23,858 nucleotides of DNA from an uncultured Roseburia sp. (GCA_900550935.1 URUD01000042.1:1-23858), one strand, 5' to 3'; shown: positions 1-7,642, numbered from the stretch's first letter. Made by a program: numbers and translations. The notes: generated from the letters alone by a model not told the origin.

Positions 1-1716
1 TGTGGAAATCCTCCAGTCTCCATATCCCATTGGTTTGAAGATCGGAGCAATCACACTTGCCACCATTGCCAGAATACTGTCTTTGGAATCTGTTACAATG
101 CTCAGATGTGTATTGAATGTCTGCAGGAACCAGATCACCAGTGTCGCCATGAAAATAACGGTAAACGCTCTCTGGATAAAATCTTTTGCCTTATCCCACA
201 TCAACTGGAATACACTCTTTGCGGAAGGAAAACGGTAATTCGGAAGTTCCATGACAAACGGCATTGGCTTTCCGGCAAATAAAACCTTTTTGAAAATTAA
301 TGCCATCAAAATTCCAATTACGATTCCGCCAAAGTAGAGGCAGGACATAACAAGTACGCCTCTATGTGGGAAAAATGCTGCTGTAAATACGGTATAGATT
401 GGTATTTTTGCCGAACAGCTTATAAATGGAATAAGCATGATCGTGAGATTCCTGTCTCTTTCTGAAGAAAGAGTTCTGCTTGCCATTACTGCTGGTACAG
501 AACAGCCAAATCCGAGCAGCATCGGTACGAAACTTCTTCCAGAAAGACCAATTTTACGGAGAAATGTATCCATAACAAAGGCAATTCTCGCCATATATCC
601 TGTATCTTCTAATATAGATAAGAAGAAAAACAACACAACAATAACCGGCAGGAAGCTTAACACACTTCCCACGCCTGCAAATACGCCATCAATGATCAGA
701 CTTTTAACCACTGGATTGATGCCATAGGCTGTAAGTCCCCTGTCACACGCTGCTGTCACAAAATCGATGCCCTCTGCCAGAAGGTCGCTTAATGCAGCTC
801 CGACCACATGAAATGTCAGAAAGAAGATCAGTATCATGATGCCCAAAAACATGGGGATTGCAAGATATTTATTGGTCAGCACACCGTCTATCTTTACGCT
901 TCTGATGTGTTCCTTACTCTCCTGACATTTTTTTACAGTCTTATCGCAGACTTTCTCGATAAACTGGTAACGCATATCTGCTAATGCGGCATTACGGTCC
1001 AGTCCTCTGTCCTTTTCCATCTCCTCGATACTGTGTTCCATCATTTCAAGTTCATTGTCTGATAACGCAAGCCGCTCTATGATATCGGAGTCATTTTCAA
1101 CAATCTTGGTTGCTGCAAATCGCGGTGACATTCCGATTTTCGCCGCATGATCCTCCACCTGATGGGAAACAGCATGAATGCAGCGATGTACCGGTCCCTG
1201 TTCACAAAAATCCGTTATTTTCGGGTATTCCTTTCTTTTTGCCGTCTGAATGGCAACCTCGATCAGATCCTCGATTCCCTCATCTTTTGCTGCGCTGATA
1301 GGAATGACCGGAATGCCAAGACGTTCCGACATTCCCCTGACATCAATTGCGCCACCGTTTCCACGTACTTCATCCATCATATTTAAAGCCAGTACCATAG
1401 GAATATGCATCTCCAATAGCTGTAACGTCAGATAGAGATTACGCTCTATATTGGTTGCATCCACGATATTGATGATCCCATCCGGCTTTTCATTTAAGAT
1501 AAAGTCTCTTGTCACGATTTCCTCGTTGGTATATGGCCGGATAGAATAGATACCAGGCAGATCCACCACCGAACAGTCTTTTGCAGACCGGATTTCGCCT
1601 ATCTTCTGGTCAACCGTTACTCCTGGGAAATTACCAACATGCTGATTTGCACCGGTTAACTGGTTAAATAGTGTTGTTTTGCCACAGTTCTGATTCCCTG
1701 CCAGTGCAAATATCAT
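1..1716 (-). CDS. feoB: FeoB ferrous iron transport protein B (partial, C-terminus beyond the left edge)
   Basis: Fe(II) uptake permease of the inner membrane with an N-terminal GTPase domain. The first 572 codons are visible. G motifs in order: G1 GNQNCGKT (residues 7-14), the G2-region PGVTV (31-35), G3 DLPG (52-55), G4 NMMD (112-115), then a G5-like ISAAK. A helical linker follows, then membrane segments with Gate-type motifs (GFGCSVPAVMASR, and a second part with PNYRFP). The visible part ends at a GYGDW motif just before the last conserved membrane segments, so roughly 100-150 residues are missing. The ATG overlaps the feoA stop (ATGA), which implies translational coupling and explains the lack of its own promoter. 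It is controlled with feoA by the Fur-type box upstream. Confidence 0.97.
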   Translation of the reverse strand, partial: MIFALAGNQNCGKTTLFNQLTGANQHVGNFPGVTVDQKIGEIRSAKDCSVVDLPGIYSIRPYTNEEIVTRDFILNEKPDGIINIVDATNIERNLYLTLQLLEMHIPMVLALNMMDEVRGNGGAIDVRGMSERLGIPVIPISAAKDEGIEDLIEVAIQTAKRKEYPKITDFCEQGPVHRCIHAVSHQVEDHAAKIGMSPRFAATKIVENDSDIIERLALSDNELEMMEHSIEEMEKDRGLDRNAALADMRYQFIEKVCDKTVKKCQESKEHIRSVKIDGVLTNKYLAIPMFLGIMILIFFLTFHVVGAALSDLLAEGIDFVTAACDRGLTAYGINPVVKSLIIDGVFAGVGSVLSFLPVIVVLFFFLSILEDTGYMARIAFVMDTFLRKIGLSGRSFVPMLLGFGCSVPAVMASRTLSSERDRNLTIMLIPFISCSAKIPIYTVFTAAFFPHRGVLVMSCLYFGGIVIGILMALIFKKVLFAGKPMPFVMELPNYRFPSAKSVFQLMWDKAKDFIQRAFTVIFMATLVIWFLQTFNTHLSIVTDSKDSILAMVASVIAPIFKPMGYGDWRIST

Positions 1717-1970
1717 AATGTCTCCTCCACTTTTGGTTTTTCTTCTGTCTCTTCCTGCAATACAATTTTTCTTGCATCTTCCATCCGGATTGTCAGTTCA
1801 TATCCACGGAGTCTTAATTCAATGGGATCTCCCATTGGTGCGATCTTTATTACGGTGACAAGTGTCCCCGGTATCAGTCCCATATCAAGCAGCCGGCATC
1901 TGAGTGCACCCTCTCCGCCAACTTCTTTGATCTGTGCTGTTTTTCCCACTGGCAATGCTTCTAATGTCAT
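1713..1970 (-). CDS. feoA: FeoA family protein
   Basis: A small cytosolic SH3-like protein of 85 residues, the normal length for FeoA, which supports FeoB-dependent Fe(II) uptake. The family pattern is clear: an N-terminal LEALPVGKTAQIKEV strand, the central GALRCRLLDMGLIPGT segment (about residues 20-35), then VTVIKIAPMGDPIELRLRGYELTIR (the classic 'GDP...RGY.L.LR' ending). An unusual charged tail of about 15 residues (EETEEKPKVEETL) follows the domain. The ATG has a GAGGG site 7 nt upstream. It is the first gene of the feoAB operon, with ATGA overlap to feoB. Confidence 0.96.
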   Translation of the reverse strand: MTLEALPVGKTAQIKEVGGEGALRCRLLDMGLIPGTLVTVIKIAPMGDPIELRLRGYELTIRMEDARKIVLQEETEEKPKVEETL

Positions 1971-1989
1971 GTTTTATCCCTCGTTTTAT

Positions 1990-2004
1990 TGATAGTTATT
2001 CTCA
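1990..2004. promoter_or_regulatory. Fur-type operator in the feoAB promoter
   Basis: The sequence TGATAGTTATTCTCA matches the Fur 7-1-7 consensus TGATAATNATTATCA at all but two defined positions. It extends by one base on each side to TTGA...TCAA. It sits 11 bp downstream of the predicted -10 box and overlaps or follows the start of transcription, a position suited to repression when iron is plentiful. Fur control of feoAB is well known in Firmicutes; assignment of this copy is inference from the match and its position. Confidence 0.75.
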
Positions 2005-2015
2005 ACTAATTTTTA

Positions 2016-2044
2016 ATAGTAATACCTATCCATACGAAAGTCAA
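2016..2044 (-). promoter_or_regulatory. Predicted feoAB promoter (sigma-A type)
   Basis: On the minus strand TTGACT (2044-2039) is followed after 17 bp by TACTAT (2021-2016). Transcription would start near 2009, at the edge of the Fur-type box, giving a leader of about 40 nt. The -10 matches consensus at 4 of 6 positions, so the box pair is good but not perfect. Confidence 0.6.
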
Positions 2045-2051
2045 GCATTTC

Positions 2052-5042
2052 CTATTTTACCTTTACCTTTTTATCCAGTCCCTTTGACTGCAACAGCTTC
2101 TTGTATGCTTTCAATTTGTTTTTCGGCACTTTGACCATGGTTTTCTTACTGATCCCCTTAAATGAACTGCCTGCAAGTCCCTTTTTCGTAAGCTTCGTCG
2201 ACCTGATCGTAAGTGTCTTTAGATTTTTGCAGCCGCTGAACGCATTTTTGCCGATCTTCGTGACATTTTTGCCGACTGTGAGATTCGTTACCTTTTTATT
2301 GTTGCGGAATGCCCTGTCTGCGACCGAGGTTACTTTGTAAGTCACTCCGACGTATTTCACCGTTGCAGGGATCTTTATCGTTCCCTTCACGCTGCTCTTT
2401 GGTCTGACATACTCTACGGCTGGATTTTTCCTGCTCGAATTTGTTACCTTGTACTGGCTGCCGGAAGAATCCTTAAATTTAGTGCCTTTCTTTTTTGGAG
2501 TCGGTGTTGTCTGCTCCGTATTTTCCGTGGAACCTGTATTCTGCGGTTCCATGGAGCCTGTATCCGGCTGTTCCGTGCTTTCTGTGGAGTCCGCCGGTGT
2601 CACTTCCTTTCCCGGGATCACAACACTTGTCCTGTCTGTGATCTCATTTTTTCCTGCCTCATCGGAAAAATATTTCTGACAGACACTGCAGACATAATAT
2701 TCGATATTTCCGGTTTCTTTTTCGGTGGCTTCTCTGGCAGGAACTTTTTTCATCGTATGACCCAATGCGTCGATCACCGGGATACTGCTGATCTCATTCT
2801 CCCCCTCTTTATCGCGAAACATCTTTCCGCAGACACTGCAGGTCCAGTATTCATCTTCGCCTGCCGTTACACAGTCTGCTTTTCGATCCGTCTTGACCAG
2901 GGTATGCGTATATTTATTTTCCTGTTCATTGGAATAAAGATAAGCGACTACATTTCCACTTTCGTCACAGCTGTCATATTCCCTGTTCTGATAAACTTTC
3001 TTACCGCCTAATACCGGATAGAGGTCTGTTCCGATGGTCTGTCCCCAGATCGTTTCTGTCCGGTCAGCCTGTAAGAGATAAGCAACTTCGCCATTTGCAA
3101 ACTGTTCCTTTGTTTTTCCAGCTGTTCCATCCTTATGATCAATTTCGGTATCAGACAGGTAGTAACAGTTTGTTACTGTAGCACCATAATTATCTCCACA
3201 TATATCACCAACATGATAATCGCCACTAACACCACCTGTATTATAACAGTTTATGATTGTTCCATCATTATCTCCGCATACACCTCCATTATAATTAACA
3301 CCACTTACATTGCCTGTATTATAGCAGTCTATGATTGTTCCGGTATTATATCCGCACACACCTCCGAAGTCATTCGTATAATCATCTGTTAATTTATTGA
3401 TCATACCTGCATTATAACAGTTTGTTATTGTTCCATCATTATATCCGCATACACCTCCAACACCACCATTTACACTAAAATAAGAATCCAACACTCTTAC
3501 ATTGGAAACCTTACCCCCACTTCCTACATGACCAAATAATCCTACACAACCTGCCATTCCCATTTGATTCAAATACAATCCACTGATCGTATGGTTTTGT
3601 CCATCAAAGATGCCCGAGTAAGAATAATACTCATCATCACCAGCCCACATTCCAATCGGTGTCCAATCTGTAAATGTTCCATCATTCAATGTTCCGTCAG
3701 ACTTCAGAACATTTTCATTTACAACAATGTCCGCTGTAAGGACAGCGTTTATGTTACCGGATGTATAATTCTCATTATTTATCTTATCCGCAAACCAGTA
3801 TAGCTGATCTGCATTGCTGATTTCGTAAACCTTATCATATACACCGTCCTTATCCATATCATACTTGTCTGTTGTAAGCACTGCCGGCTGATATGCTTTG
3901 CTGCATACACAGATACCACTCTCATCCGGACTATGTGCTTCTGTTACTTCTGCGACGTAAGCAATCGGACAGTTTCTACATACTAATCCTTTCGTATGTT
4001 CACTGTCATTTTTCCATGTATATTTAATACCGCCATCGGTATTATGCTTATGCTCTGAATCACGTACCAAAACACCAGCCCCATCTTTGACACTGAGCAT
4101 CTCCATATTAGCAATTCTTGCATTCTCATCATAAAAATTGATGCTGTCTGTGCTTTCCAGTGTCAGATCTTTCTTTAATGATGCTATGCCATATACATTT
4201 GTTTTCGAAACTGTAGCACCTGATTCTTTCCATTTCAGTGTGATAATAGAGTTATAAGTTTTATTATTATATAAAATGCTATCATCATAATCATCTTTTC
4301 CGCCTTCCATCACAATCTGACTACCTGATATACATACAATTTCCGAATAGGCAAATGACACAAAAGAATCAGATATTGCCTCAATATAACTGTTTGTTAT
4401 AGTCACACCATCAACATCAATTGCGCGGTCCTCACTACTTCCGATAACTTCACTGTTTTCTATGACTAAACTGCCTTCAAAAAGAATCCTGGAAAATTTT
4501 ATCTTTGCATCTGTAATATTCAGGTTCGCTATTCCCGGATATATACCCGCACGTCCACTTCCATCCCTAATCTCACCGGCAACTGTCAGACTTCCCTTAT
4601 TATCGCAGCCCATTATTTTCAGTGTATTTTCTTTTTCTGCATCTATGTAAAAATAAAAGTTTTCGCTTATTGTATTTTCACCATATAGCAAAACTGTAAG
4701 ATCACCATTATTACTCTGAATATTCTTAATGGATGCATTATTCATTATAAGCTGATTTGTTGTGCTGTCATAATACCAGTTTTCACCTTGATATATTGCA
4801 GCTTCGTTATTGTCAATTCCATCATCCTGTAACTTGCCCTCTGTGATAATTGCTTTATCGTCACCACTGCTCTCTGTTACAGTCAGCGTTTGAGGCATAC
4901 TTTCTGCTACAGCAGCTGCTGTAGTTTCCTCTGCCGCCTTTACCACGTTTTCCCCCGATACATCGATCCCCGAAATCATCATCAATGCCGCAAGAACCAT
5001 GGCTATTTTTTTCTTCACTTTCCTTCCTTTTGTTCCTCTCAT
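2052..5042 (-). CDS. Large secreted surface protein with GLUG repeats and a C-terminal LRR_5 (BspA-like) domain
   Basis: 996 residues. A basic N-terminus (KGRKVKKK) and hydrophobic core (13-25) lead to a likely signal peptidase site near VKA/AEE (36-37). Residues 60-330 look like beta-helix rungs (NITDAK, VIENSEV, TITNSYI). Residues 405-525 carry a 'ISNADQLYWFA...GIFDGQNHTISGLY' module typical of GLUG proteins, followed by four GLUG repeats (529-626). Two related CSVC modules lie at about 731-751 and 781-801. A Thr/Ser/Glu/Pro linker (811-850) precedes an LRR_5-type ending (860-996: VADRAFRNN, KIGKNAFSGCKNLKTL). There is no LPXTG, SLH or membrane anchor, so it may be released or held by the basic C-terminus (KKVKVK). 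The site AAAGGAGAGG precedes the ATG. It lies 21 bp after the LuxR-type regulator and probably shares its transcript. The role (adhesion or glycan contact) is inference. Confidence 0.88.
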   Translation of the reverse strand: MRGTKGRKVKKKIAMVLAALMMISGIDVSGENVVKAAEETTAAAVAESMPQTLTVTESSGDDKAIITEGKLQDDGIDNNEAAIYQGENWYYDSTTNQLIMNNASIKNIQSNNGDLTVLLYGENTISENFYFYIDAEKENTLKIMGCDNKGSLTVAGEIRDGSGRAGIYPGIANLNITDAKIKFSRILFEGSLVIENSEVIGSSEDRAIDVDGVTITNSYIEAISDSFVSFAYSEIVCISGSQIVMEGGKDDYDDSILYNNKTYNSIITLKWKESGATVSKTNVYGIASLKKDLTLESTDSINFYDENARIANMEMLSVKDGAGVLVRDSEHKHNTDGGIKYTWKNDSEHTKGLVCRNCPIAYVAEVTEAHSPDESGICVCSKAYQPAVLTTDKYDMDKDGVYDKVYEISNADQLYWFADKINNENYTSGNINAVLTADIVVNENVLKSDGTLNDGTFTDWTPIGMWAGDDEYYSYSGIFDGQNHTISGLYLNQMGMAGCVGLFGHVGSGGKVSNVRVLDSYFSVNGGVGGVCGYNDGTITNCYNAGMINKLTDDYTNDFGGVCGYNTGTIIDCYNTGNVSGVNYNGGVCGDNDGTIINCYNTGGVSGDYHVGDICGDNYGATVTNCYYLSDTEIDHKDGTAGKTKEQFANGEVAYLLQADRTETIWGQTIGTDLYPVLGGKKVYQNREYDSCDESGNVVAYLYSNEQENKYTHTLVKTDRKADCVTAGEDEYWTCSVCGKMFRDKEGENEISSIPVIDALGHTMKKVPAREATEKETGNIEYYVCSVCQKYFSDEAGKNEITDRTSVVIPGKEVTPADSTESTEQPDTGSMEPQNTGSTENTEQTTPTPKKKGTKFKDSSGSQYKVTNSSRKNPAVEYVRPKSSVKGTIKIPATVKYVGVTYKVTSVADRAFRNNKKVTNLTVGKNVTKIGKNAFSGCKNLKTLTIRSTKLTKKGLAGSSFKGISKKTMVKVPKNKLKAYKKLLQSKGLDKKVKVK
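3165..3458 (-). repeat. Imperfect tandem GLUG-coding repeats
   Basis: Four consecutive copies encode GGVCGYNDGTITNCYNAG, GGVCGYNTGTIIDCYNTG, GGVCGDNDGTIINCYNTG and the degenerate GDICGDNYGATVTNCYYLS. They start at residues 529, 560, 586 and 612, so the period is 26-31 residues. The DNA is visibly repeated too (the TTATAACAGT motif recurs on the plus strand). Each copy has two conserved Cys residues, unusual for a secreted protein. Copy number may vary between strains. Confidence 0.85.
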
Positions 5043-5063
5043 AAACCTCTCCTTTCCGCAGCC

Positions 5064-6575
5064 CTACATCCACTCAATCTGAGCAGCCCGCTTCACTGCC
5101 TGCTGTCTGTTCTTCACTCCCAGTTTGCGGAATATCCCGGAAGTGTGATATTTTACAGTTCCCACTTTCTTGTTCAGTTTTTCTCCTATCTGTTCATAGG
5201 AAAATCCATCTGCCATCAGCTTTAATACCTTTTTTTCTGTCGGTGTCAATACCACCGCATACTCCTCCGGTGACTTCATATAATCCGGAAGCCGCTTTGC
5301 CACATCCATGGCAAGCTCTAAGATCTGATCCGTAAAATCGTCTGTTCCCTTTTTCTCCCGATACACACGGAGCATTTTTTCCATATACGCACCTTCATCT
5401 GCTAACAGCCTGATATAATGATAGCGTTTGGCAAGCAGGAGTGCCTGCTCAAGCTCCTCACACATATCGTCCATGCTGTCCGCTTTGTAGCAGGCGATCG
5501 CGATCATCATGTGACATTCACAGATGTCCATATAACGGTTGCATTTTTCTAATATATGAAGCATCCGTTTTGCAAGCACCAGTGCCAGCATATGTTTTCC
5601 GGCGAACAGATAACACCGGATCTTTACAAGGTACGCATATACATCCATCATGTAGATCGGCTTTGTCTCATCCGGGGCACTGCCCGCCATCCATTCCTGC
5701 ACGACATCCATGTTTCCGTCATAGCATGCCGCCCATGCCGTCAGTGCCTTTAAACTGTTCATCAGTTCTTCCCAGCCCCATTTTTCGATCTGTGTCTTTA
5801 TCTGTGCCACCAGCGGCTCCGCTGCTTTTATCTGTCCGTTTAAAAGCAGGATCTTCATCTGCAATGCCATCGCCACAAACAGACACTGGATATCCCGTTT
5901 GTTTTCCATGAATGGGATCGTTCCTGTGATCAGCACAAGCGAATGAAACGGATCATTTTCCTGGTAATACCATTCTGCAAGGGCAATGTCGATAACTCCT
6001 TTGCTCTTATTCCCGTACAGGGTCTGTATGGTTTTCTGAAGTGCCGTCCTGTTCTCTGCTATTTTTCTTCCATATCTGGTAAAATCCCTGAAACCATTTA
6101 AAATGCTCGGCCGGCTTGCAGATAAGGTCAGATTCTTTACCGGTAAATTTAGATCCGTCAATGCCGCAGCGACATGAAAGAACTCATTATCACTGACAAA
6201 CGGCATGACCATTTCTGTCGCCATACGGATATAATCTCTTCCGGTACAATGGCTGATATCTATATGTGCCGGTGTTTCTCCAAGCTGCGAAAGAAACTGC
6301 TTTGCCAGATCCAGCTCATCCTCCATTGTTGCAAGTAACGCCCGGATGGAAAGAAGTATGTAACTTTCCATCCCGTCCCCATGGTAAGCCTCCTCTGGCA
6401 GCTTATAGATATACTCCCTGCATGCCCATAATGCCGGCATGCTGACCGGGTGCTGCAGTTCTTCTATCACCGTCTCATATAGCCTGTCCGCTTCATCCGC
6501 CTTCTTTATGATCCGAAGCAGTTCTCTTGTTTTCCGTGGAAATTTCTCATCCTTTTTTATTCCATCGCCCATCAA
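5064..6575 (-). CDS. LuxR-family transcriptional regulator (C-terminal HTH, helical-repeat sensor region)
   Basis: 503 residues. The C-terminal part (442-503) is a clear LuxR-type helix-turn-helix: LTPTEKKVLKLMADGFSYEQ, IGEKLNKKVGTVKYHTSGIF, RKLGVKNRQQAVKRA. The rest is alpha-helical and resembles the TPR-like part of MalT/LAL regulators (paired helices such as AEPLVAQIKTQIEKWGWEEL), but there is no N-terminal AAA/NACHT ATPase and no Walker A. It is therefore a shortened LAL-like protein. Two adjacent ATGs (6575 and 6572) follow an AAAGGGAGAG site; the second has slightly better spacing. The surface-protein gene follows after 21 bp, so the regulator and its likely target are probably co-transcribed. 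The inducing ligand is unknown. Confidence 0.9.
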   Translation of the reverse strand: MMGDGIKKDEKFPRKTRELLRIIKKADEADRLYETVIEELQHPVSMPALWACREYIYKLPEEAYHGDGMESYILLSIRALLATMEDELDLAKQFLSQLGETPAHIDISHCTGRDYIRMATEMVMPFVSDNEFFHVAAALTDLNLPVKNLTLSASRPSILNGFRDFTRYGRKIAENRTALQKTIQTLYGNKSKGVIDIALAEWYYQENDPFHSLVLITGTIPFMENKRDIQCLFVAMALQMKILLLNGQIKAAEPLVAQIKTQIEKWGWEELMNSLKALTAWAACYDGNMDVVQEWMAGSAPDETKPIYMMDVYAYLVKIRCYLFAGKHMLALVLAKRMLHILEKCNRYMDICECHMMIAIACYKADSMDDMCEELEQALLLAKRYHYIRLLADEGAYMEKMLRVYREKKGTDDFTDQILELAMDVAKRLPDYMKSPEEYAVVLTPTEKKVLKLMADGFSYEQIGEKLNKKVGTVKYHTSGIFRKLGVKNRQQAVKRAAQIEWM

Positions 6576-6593
6576 ATCTCTCCCTTTTTCAAT

Positions 6594-6622
6594 ATTTTAC
6601 GTTTGCTCCTAAGCAGCGTCAA
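6594..6622 (-). promoter_or_regulatory. Predicted promoter of the LuxR regulator - surface protein unit
   Basis: On the minus strand TTGACG (6622-6617), a 17-bp spacer and TAAAAT (6599-6594). Both boxes match consensus at 5 of 6 positions. The start point near 6587 leaves a very short leader that just holds the ribosome binding site. Confidence 0.65.
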
Positions 6623-6630
6623 CTACACAG

Positions 6631-6729
6631 AAGTTAGGTTTTATTTTCGTATCTTTTTCTTCAAAATCCTAACTTTTTATTTCTATTTTACCATTTTCTG
6701 CCGTTTTGTTTGTTTAAAAGTTAGGTTTT
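6631..6729. repeat. Three AAGTTAGG elements upstream of the LuxR-regulator promoter
   Basis: The motif AAGTTAGGTTTT occurs at 6631-6642 and 6718-6729 on the plus strand. A near copy, AAGTTAGGATTTT, occurs in the opposite orientation at 6663-6675. The nearest copy ends 9 bp upstream of the -35 box. Centre-to-centre distances are about 32 and 55 bp, close to 3 and 5 helical turns. This arrangement suits an activator, possibly the LuxR protein itself; the binding protein is not known. Confidence 0.6.
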
Positions 6730-6752
6730 TCTATATTTTCTATGTATAACAA

Positions 6753-6778
6753 AAAAAGAGGCATCTCTGCCTCTTTTT
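6753..6778 (-). terminator. Intrinsic terminator after the DUF2085 gene
   Basis: The inverted repeat AAAAAGAGGC (6753-6762) / GCCTCTTTTT (6769-6778) has a 10-bp stem and 6-nt loop. On the minus strand it ends in a run of T residues (A-run at 6751-6757 on plus). It lies 12 bp after the DUF2085 stop and separates that operon from the LuxR unit. Confidence 0.85.
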
Positions 6779-6790
6779 ACGATACTTTCC

Positions 6791-7216
6791 TTATGTAAAT
6801 GCTCTGACCGCACGCTCTACCTTCTCCGGATCCATGAACAGTTTTAAGATCTCTCCTGCGATATAGACACAGGTCCTGTGAAAATAGATCAGAAAAAAGA
6901 TAAATGCAATGCCAAACAGAATACCGGTCCACAACCTGCGGATATTCCTGCTCTCATATGAGGTAAGCAGTTGTATAAACCCATCGAGCAACATCGGGAT
7001 CATAAGCAATACCACATACCAAAACCGCGGTACACCAAGCACCACCGCGATCGGTATCCCTGCGATCATCCCGACCAGTTCTCCGGTACATCTCGCACAG
7101 ATTGGGAACTGTCTGCCACGAAAGAAAAACGAGCGATCCGCTCTCGCGTGGCAGCCAAACATGATCCTTAAAAATCTGCCTGTTTTGTCACCGATCCTAC
7201 ATACCCAATGCTGCAT
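6791..7216 (-). CDS. DUF2085 family membrane protein
   Basis: About 141 residues from the ATG at 7216, where AGGA lies 10 nt upstream; an in-frame TTG at 7225 is the alternative. It has the DUF2085 signature: a paired Cys-His (GCH), then a CARCTGE motif with two Cys after a FFFRGRQFP segment, then hydrophobic helices and a conserved DGFIQ...ESRN...R pattern between membrane segments. The Cys/His set before the first helix suggests metal or redox chemistry at the membrane face, but the family function is unknown. The gene starts inside the upstream small-protein gene (20-nt overlap), so the two are probably translationally coupled. A terminator follows directly. Confidence 0.85.
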   Translation of the reverse strand: MQHWVCRIGDKTGRFLRIMFGCHARADRSFFFRGRQFPICARCTGELVGMIAGIPIAVVLGVPRFWYVVLLMIPMLLDGFIQLLTSYESRNIRRLWTGILFGIAFIFFLIYFHRTCVYIAGEILKLFMDPEKVERAVRAFT

Positions 7217-7433
7217 AAGCACCAAGTCCTAATACCATTGCAAGGATGTAGCACAGTACAGAAACAACAACTCCTACGATTGCACCAATTCCAGCTGCTT
7301 TTGCAGTTTTTGGCTTATTGTCTTTCCATACTAAGAATAAGATCAGACCTACTAATGGGATACAGCATCCAAGCAGTCCCCATAAAAATCCACCTTTGTC
7401 TTCCGGGTTTGTTACATTTGTATTATTATCCAT
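7197..7433 (-). CDS. Small two-span membrane protein
   Basis: 78 residues from the ATG at 7433. AGGAGTGAG ends 7 nt before this ATG; the upstream in-frame GTG at 7445 overlaps that site and is an unlikely start. A hydrophilic head (MDNNTNVTNPEDKGG) leads to two hydrophobic segments (FLWGLLGCCIPLVGLILFLVW and AAGIGAIVGVVVSVLCYILA) joined by a short basic loop (KDNKPKTAKA). Similar short proteins are, as far as I recall, common in Clostridia, without known function. It heads the unit with the DUF2085 gene behind a near-consensus promoter. Confidence 0.85.
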   Translation of the reverse strand: MDNNTNVTNPEDKGGFLWGLLGCCIPLVGLILFLVWKDNKPKTAKAAGIGAIVGVVVSVLCYILAMVLGLGAYAALGM

Positions 7434-7483
7434 TCTTAACCTCACTCCTATTTTATAAATAGTTTATAAAATTTTTATATTTT

Positions 7484-7495
7484 TTAACGCGTTAA
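7484..7495. promoter_or_regulatory. Perfect 12-bp palindrome TTAACGCGTTAA at the start of transcription
   Basis: A perfect 12-bp palindrome 9 bp downstream of the -10 box of the small-protein promoter, inside otherwise AT-rich DNA. Its position just after the predicted start point is typical of a repressor operator. The regulator is not identifiable from sequence. Confidence 0.5.
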
Positions 7496-7504
7496 TTTAT
7501 TATA

Positions 7505-7533
7505 ACTATATCGAATTTCCTAATTCTTGTCAA
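7505..7533 (-). promoter_or_regulatory. Sigma-A promoter of the small protein - DUF2085 unit
   Basis: Perfect -35 TTGACA (7533-7528) on the minus strand, 17-bp spacer, and -10 TATAGT (7510-7505, 5 of 6). The predicted start near 7498 gives a leader of about 65 nt. It is one of the strongest promoters in the window. Confidence 0.78.
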
Positions 7534-7577
7534 CAAAAATATTTTGAATGTCCAAATATTTTTCATTTTGCGACTGT

Positions 7578-7606
7578 GCACAAACCCACACTTCCCGACA
7601 TAATCT
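7578..7606 (+). promoter_or_regulatory. Possible sigma-E-like promoter of cotJABC
   Basis: CATAATCT (7599-7606) resembles the sporulation sigma-E -10 element. A weak -35-like GCACAAA (7578-7584) lies 14 bp upstream. cotJ is a sigma-E gene in Bacillus subtilis. The -35 match is poor, so this is tentative. Confidence 0.3.
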
Positions 7607-7642
7607 ATAGAAAAACCATTGTGTTGAAAGGATTTTCTATCT

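Noticed and set aside
437..727. Plus-strand open frame of 96 codons inside feoB
   Set aside because: It is antisense to the well-conserved feoB frame, has no ribosome site and no family resemblance.
3135..3392. Repeated spacer-like pattern suggesting a CRISPR array
   Set aside because: The repeats are imperfect, in frame, and encode the GLUG motif; there are no exact repeats with unique spacers and no cas genes.
5441..5911. 156-codon plus-strand frame inside the LuxR-type gene
   Set aside because: Pro/Ser/Cys-rich translation without family resemblance, antisense to a clear regulator gene.
6791..7433. Toxin-antitoxin reading of the two overlapping small genes
   Set aside because: The second product matches DUF2085 and the first is a two-span membrane protein with no antitoxin-like features.
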